Shown here piece by piece: positions 21,043 to 22,497 of a stretch of DNA of 22,497 nt (the stretch's first letter is position 1; each line of letters opens with the position of its first letter). Origin of the DNA: an uncultured Verrucomicrobium sp. GTDB taxonomy: Bacteria > Verrucomicrobiota > Verrucomicrobiia > Methylacidiphilales > GAS474. The notes below the pieces were generated by a model, which saw only the letters and a program-made list of their open reading frames with translations, had not been told where the DNA came from and did not search any database. The stretch lies in NCBI GenBank assembly GCA_903889845.1, contig CAISZB010000048.1:1-22497 (forward strand), read 5' to 3'. The translations under genes and the position numbers were made by a program.

Positions 21043-22263
21043 TTACGACGCGTACGTACAAAACTTGATCACCCCGAAAACGGAGAAGCCGTTCCCCGCG
21101 ATAAACCAGGCCCACGGCTTCCAGCGGGACGGAGCCGGACGGAGTTCCTCCAGCAGCAGGAGGTTGAAGGCGACGGTCATCGGCAGGAGGGCGCGGGCGG
21201 CGGCCAGGTAGCTGTTCCAGACGGCGGGGCCGAGGAACCAAAGGAGGAGGGCGAAGGGGAGCCCCATCCGCCAGAGGACGGCCCGGGGCCGGGGTTTCAG
21301 GAAGAGGTAGAGCGCCTGGAGGTGGAGTCCCGCGATGGCGGCGAAGGCGAAGCCTTCCTGCCCCCACAGGGGAGCGCCCGCCTGCAGCAGGTGCCAGGCG
21401 GCGAGGAGGCGGCCCCACGCGGCGGCAAGGGGGAAGCCGAAGTTGTCCTGCGCCCCCCGGTCCTGGCCGATCGATCCGGGGAAGACGTGACCGACCCAGA
21501 GCGCCCAGGCGATCACGGGGACCACGGCGAGGGCCAGCGACCCGGCCGATCGGAGGAGGCTGGGCTTTTTTCCCGATGACGGCTCCTGGCCCTGGCCCGG
21601 AATCGGCAGCAGCGCGCGGCCCGCCCCGGCGGCGGCGGTGTCCCGCGCCAGCCCGGCGAGCGCGCCGAGGAGCCCGCCCCGGAGGGGGGCGCCGCGCAGG
21701 GCGAGGAGGGCGGCGGCGAGGAGGAGGACTGTCGCTGGAAGGTCGGTCAGGGCGAGGCGGATCGATTCGAGCGCGCCGCCGGAGAGGGCGAGGGCGGTGA
21801 CGCAGAGCATCGCGGGGAGGGTGAGCGGGCGGCAGGCCCGCAGGAGGAGGGCGAGGAAGCCGAGCCAGAAGAGGGGATTGAGCAGGGCGTAGACATTGAG
21901 GACCCTCGCCGTCTCCCCGCCGCCGAGGACCCAGGCGAGGGCGGGGAGGAGGATGCGCCGGGCGCGGTAGGCGGGGGCGTCGAGGGCCTTTTGGAATGCT
22001 TTCGGATCGCGGAGCCCGGGATCGAGGGCGACCTGGGCGTAGAACTGCCCGTCGTACCCCGAGGCGCGGAGGTGGTGCGGCGTCGCCCGGAGGGCGGGGA
22101 GGGCGCGGTCCGCGAAGGCGGGCTCGAACTGGATGAGGGCGGTGAAGCCTTCCCCGGGGACGTACCGCGCCGCGACGAGGCCGAAGACGAGGACGACCAG
22201 CGCGGCAACCCAGAGGGCTAGGACCGGTCTGGAAAGGAGGCCCTTGCTAGCCGCGCCAGGCAT
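21043..22263 (-). CDS. Polytopic membrane protein with GYDGQFY motif (GT-C-like, cell-surface glycopolymer type)
   Basis: A 406-residue membrane protein with about nine to eleven hydrophobic segments. After TM1 (about 12-33) comes an extracytoplasmic loop with HHLRASGYDGQFYAQVALDP (63-82). The GYDGQFY motif with an acidic residue in the first loop is shared by a group of bacterial GT-C-like proteins linked to surface glycopolymers. ARRILLPALAWVLGGGETARVLNVYALLNPLFWLGF follows, then alternating hydrophobic stretches to the C terminus. An Ala-Gly-rich region near 195-235 carries a short charged loop (GQGQEPSSGKKPS). The start ATG (22263-22261) lies inside the end of the upstream purine permease gene, overlapping it by 17 bases, so translation is probably coupled. 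It converges with xseA. The exact reaction is unknown. Confidence 0.7.
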   Translation of the reverse strand: MPGAASKGLLSRPVLALWVAALVVLVFGLVAARYVPGEGFTALIQFEPAFADRALPALRATPHHLRASGYDGQFYAQVALDPGLRDPKAFQKALDAPAYRARRILLPALAWVLGGGETARVLNVYALLNPLFWLGFLALLLRACRPLTLPAMLCVTALALSGGALESIRLALTDLPATVLLLAAALLALRGAPLRGGLLGALAGLARDTAAAGAGRALLPIPGQGQEPSSGKKPSLLRSAGSLALAVVPVIAWALWVGHVFPGSIGQDRGAQDNFGFPLAAAWGRLLAAWHLLQAGAPLWGQEGFAFAAIAGLHLQALYLFLKPRPRAVLWRMGLPFALLLWFLGPAVWNSYLAAARALLPMTVAFNLLLLEELRPAPSRWKPWAWFIAGNGFSVFGVIKFCTYAS

Positions 22264-22497
22264 AGTGGAGGAGGAGGAGCGCCGTCAGGCCGCCCAGGAC
22301 GGGGGAGACCTCCCGGCCCCGCCCGGCGACGATCCGCAGGGCGACGTGGGCGATGAGGCCCGCGGCGATCCCCTCGGCGATGCTGAAGGTCAGCGGCATG
22401 AGGAGGACGATGAGGCAGGCGGGCATCGCCAGGGTCCAGTCGTCGAAGTCGATCGCGGGGAAGGAGCGCATCATCGCGATGCCGACGAGGATCAGGA
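22247..22497 (-). CDS. NCS2/AzgA-type purine permease, C-terminal part (runs off the right edge)
   Basis: The minus strand is open from the window edge to the TAG at 22249-22247, giving the last 82 residues of a transporter. LILVGIAMMRSFPAIDFDDW is followed by AMPACLIVLLMPLTFSIAEGIAAGLIAHVALRIVAGRGREVSP. The order MxS-x(3)-IDF-x-D, then PAF/CL-x-I-x-LMPLT-x-SIAxGI, then GRGxEVS is the C-terminal signature of AzgA-like adenine/guanine/hypoxanthine permeases. Three membrane helices are visible. The ATG codons near 22474 are internal, not starts; the true start lies outside the window. It overlaps the next minus-strand gene by 17 bases. Confidence 0.85.
   Translation of the reverse strand, partial: LILVGIAMMRSFPAIDFDDWTLAMPACLIVLLMPLTFSIAEGIAAGLIAHVALRIVAGRGREVSPVLGGLTALLLLHYAWRG

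Overview
The window is about 22.5 kb of very GC-rich bacterial chromosome, densely coded on both strands. There are no rRNA or tRNA genes, no transposase and no CRISPR array. I favour a Verrucomicrobiota-like (PVC group) bacterium. The grounds are FTLVELL-type pseudopilins, TPR-glycosyltransferase proteins, a stand-alone RfaE2-type heptose adenylyltransferase (which implies a heptose-containing envelope glycan) and the general style of the genes. This assignment is an inference; no marker gene is present to prove it.

Left part (1-6461): a truncated APC-family amino acid permease runs off the left edge and faces away from a large membrane hybrid histidine kinase (629-3586). Next comes a three-gene minus-strand operon: an ECF sigma factor, a small one-TM anti-sigma-like protein and a membrane-anchored CpxP/CnrX-like sensor. 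Opposite it lies a gene for a 340-residue protein that is one third serine (5250-6272). The 259-base gap between the sigma gene and the serine-rich gene holds two divergent copies of the same ECF-type promoter, GCAAC-N16-CGTC. This suggests that the sigma factor drives both its own operon and the serine-rich protein, and it is the most interesting system in the window.

Middle (6462-17108): an ArgD-type aminotransferase is divergent from a thioredoxin-fold CxxC protein. A surface-glycan/envelope block follows: two large polytopic GT-C-like proteins on the plus strand, a minus-strand MBOAT O-acyltransferase overlapping an SGNH hydrolase/esterase-like gene (an acyl-transfer pair), and an 828-residue protein made of two tandem TPR plus GT9-like modules. 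An O6-alkylguanine-DNA methyltransferase overlaps the end of the last one.

Right part (17144-22497): two overlapping pseudopilin genes (one with a serine/aspartate-rich, tandem-repeated insertion near its C terminus) are divergent from a compact rfaE2-like, purN, xseA cluster. On the minus strand the window ends with a NCS2/AzgA-type purine permease (C-terminal part only), overlapped by another polytopic membrane protein of the GYDGQFY type.

No gene-free stretch exceeds 300 bases. The largest gaps are 441-628, 4991-5249 and 6273-6461, and each is described below. Several very long ORFs overlapping the real genes are codon-bias shadows and are left out.
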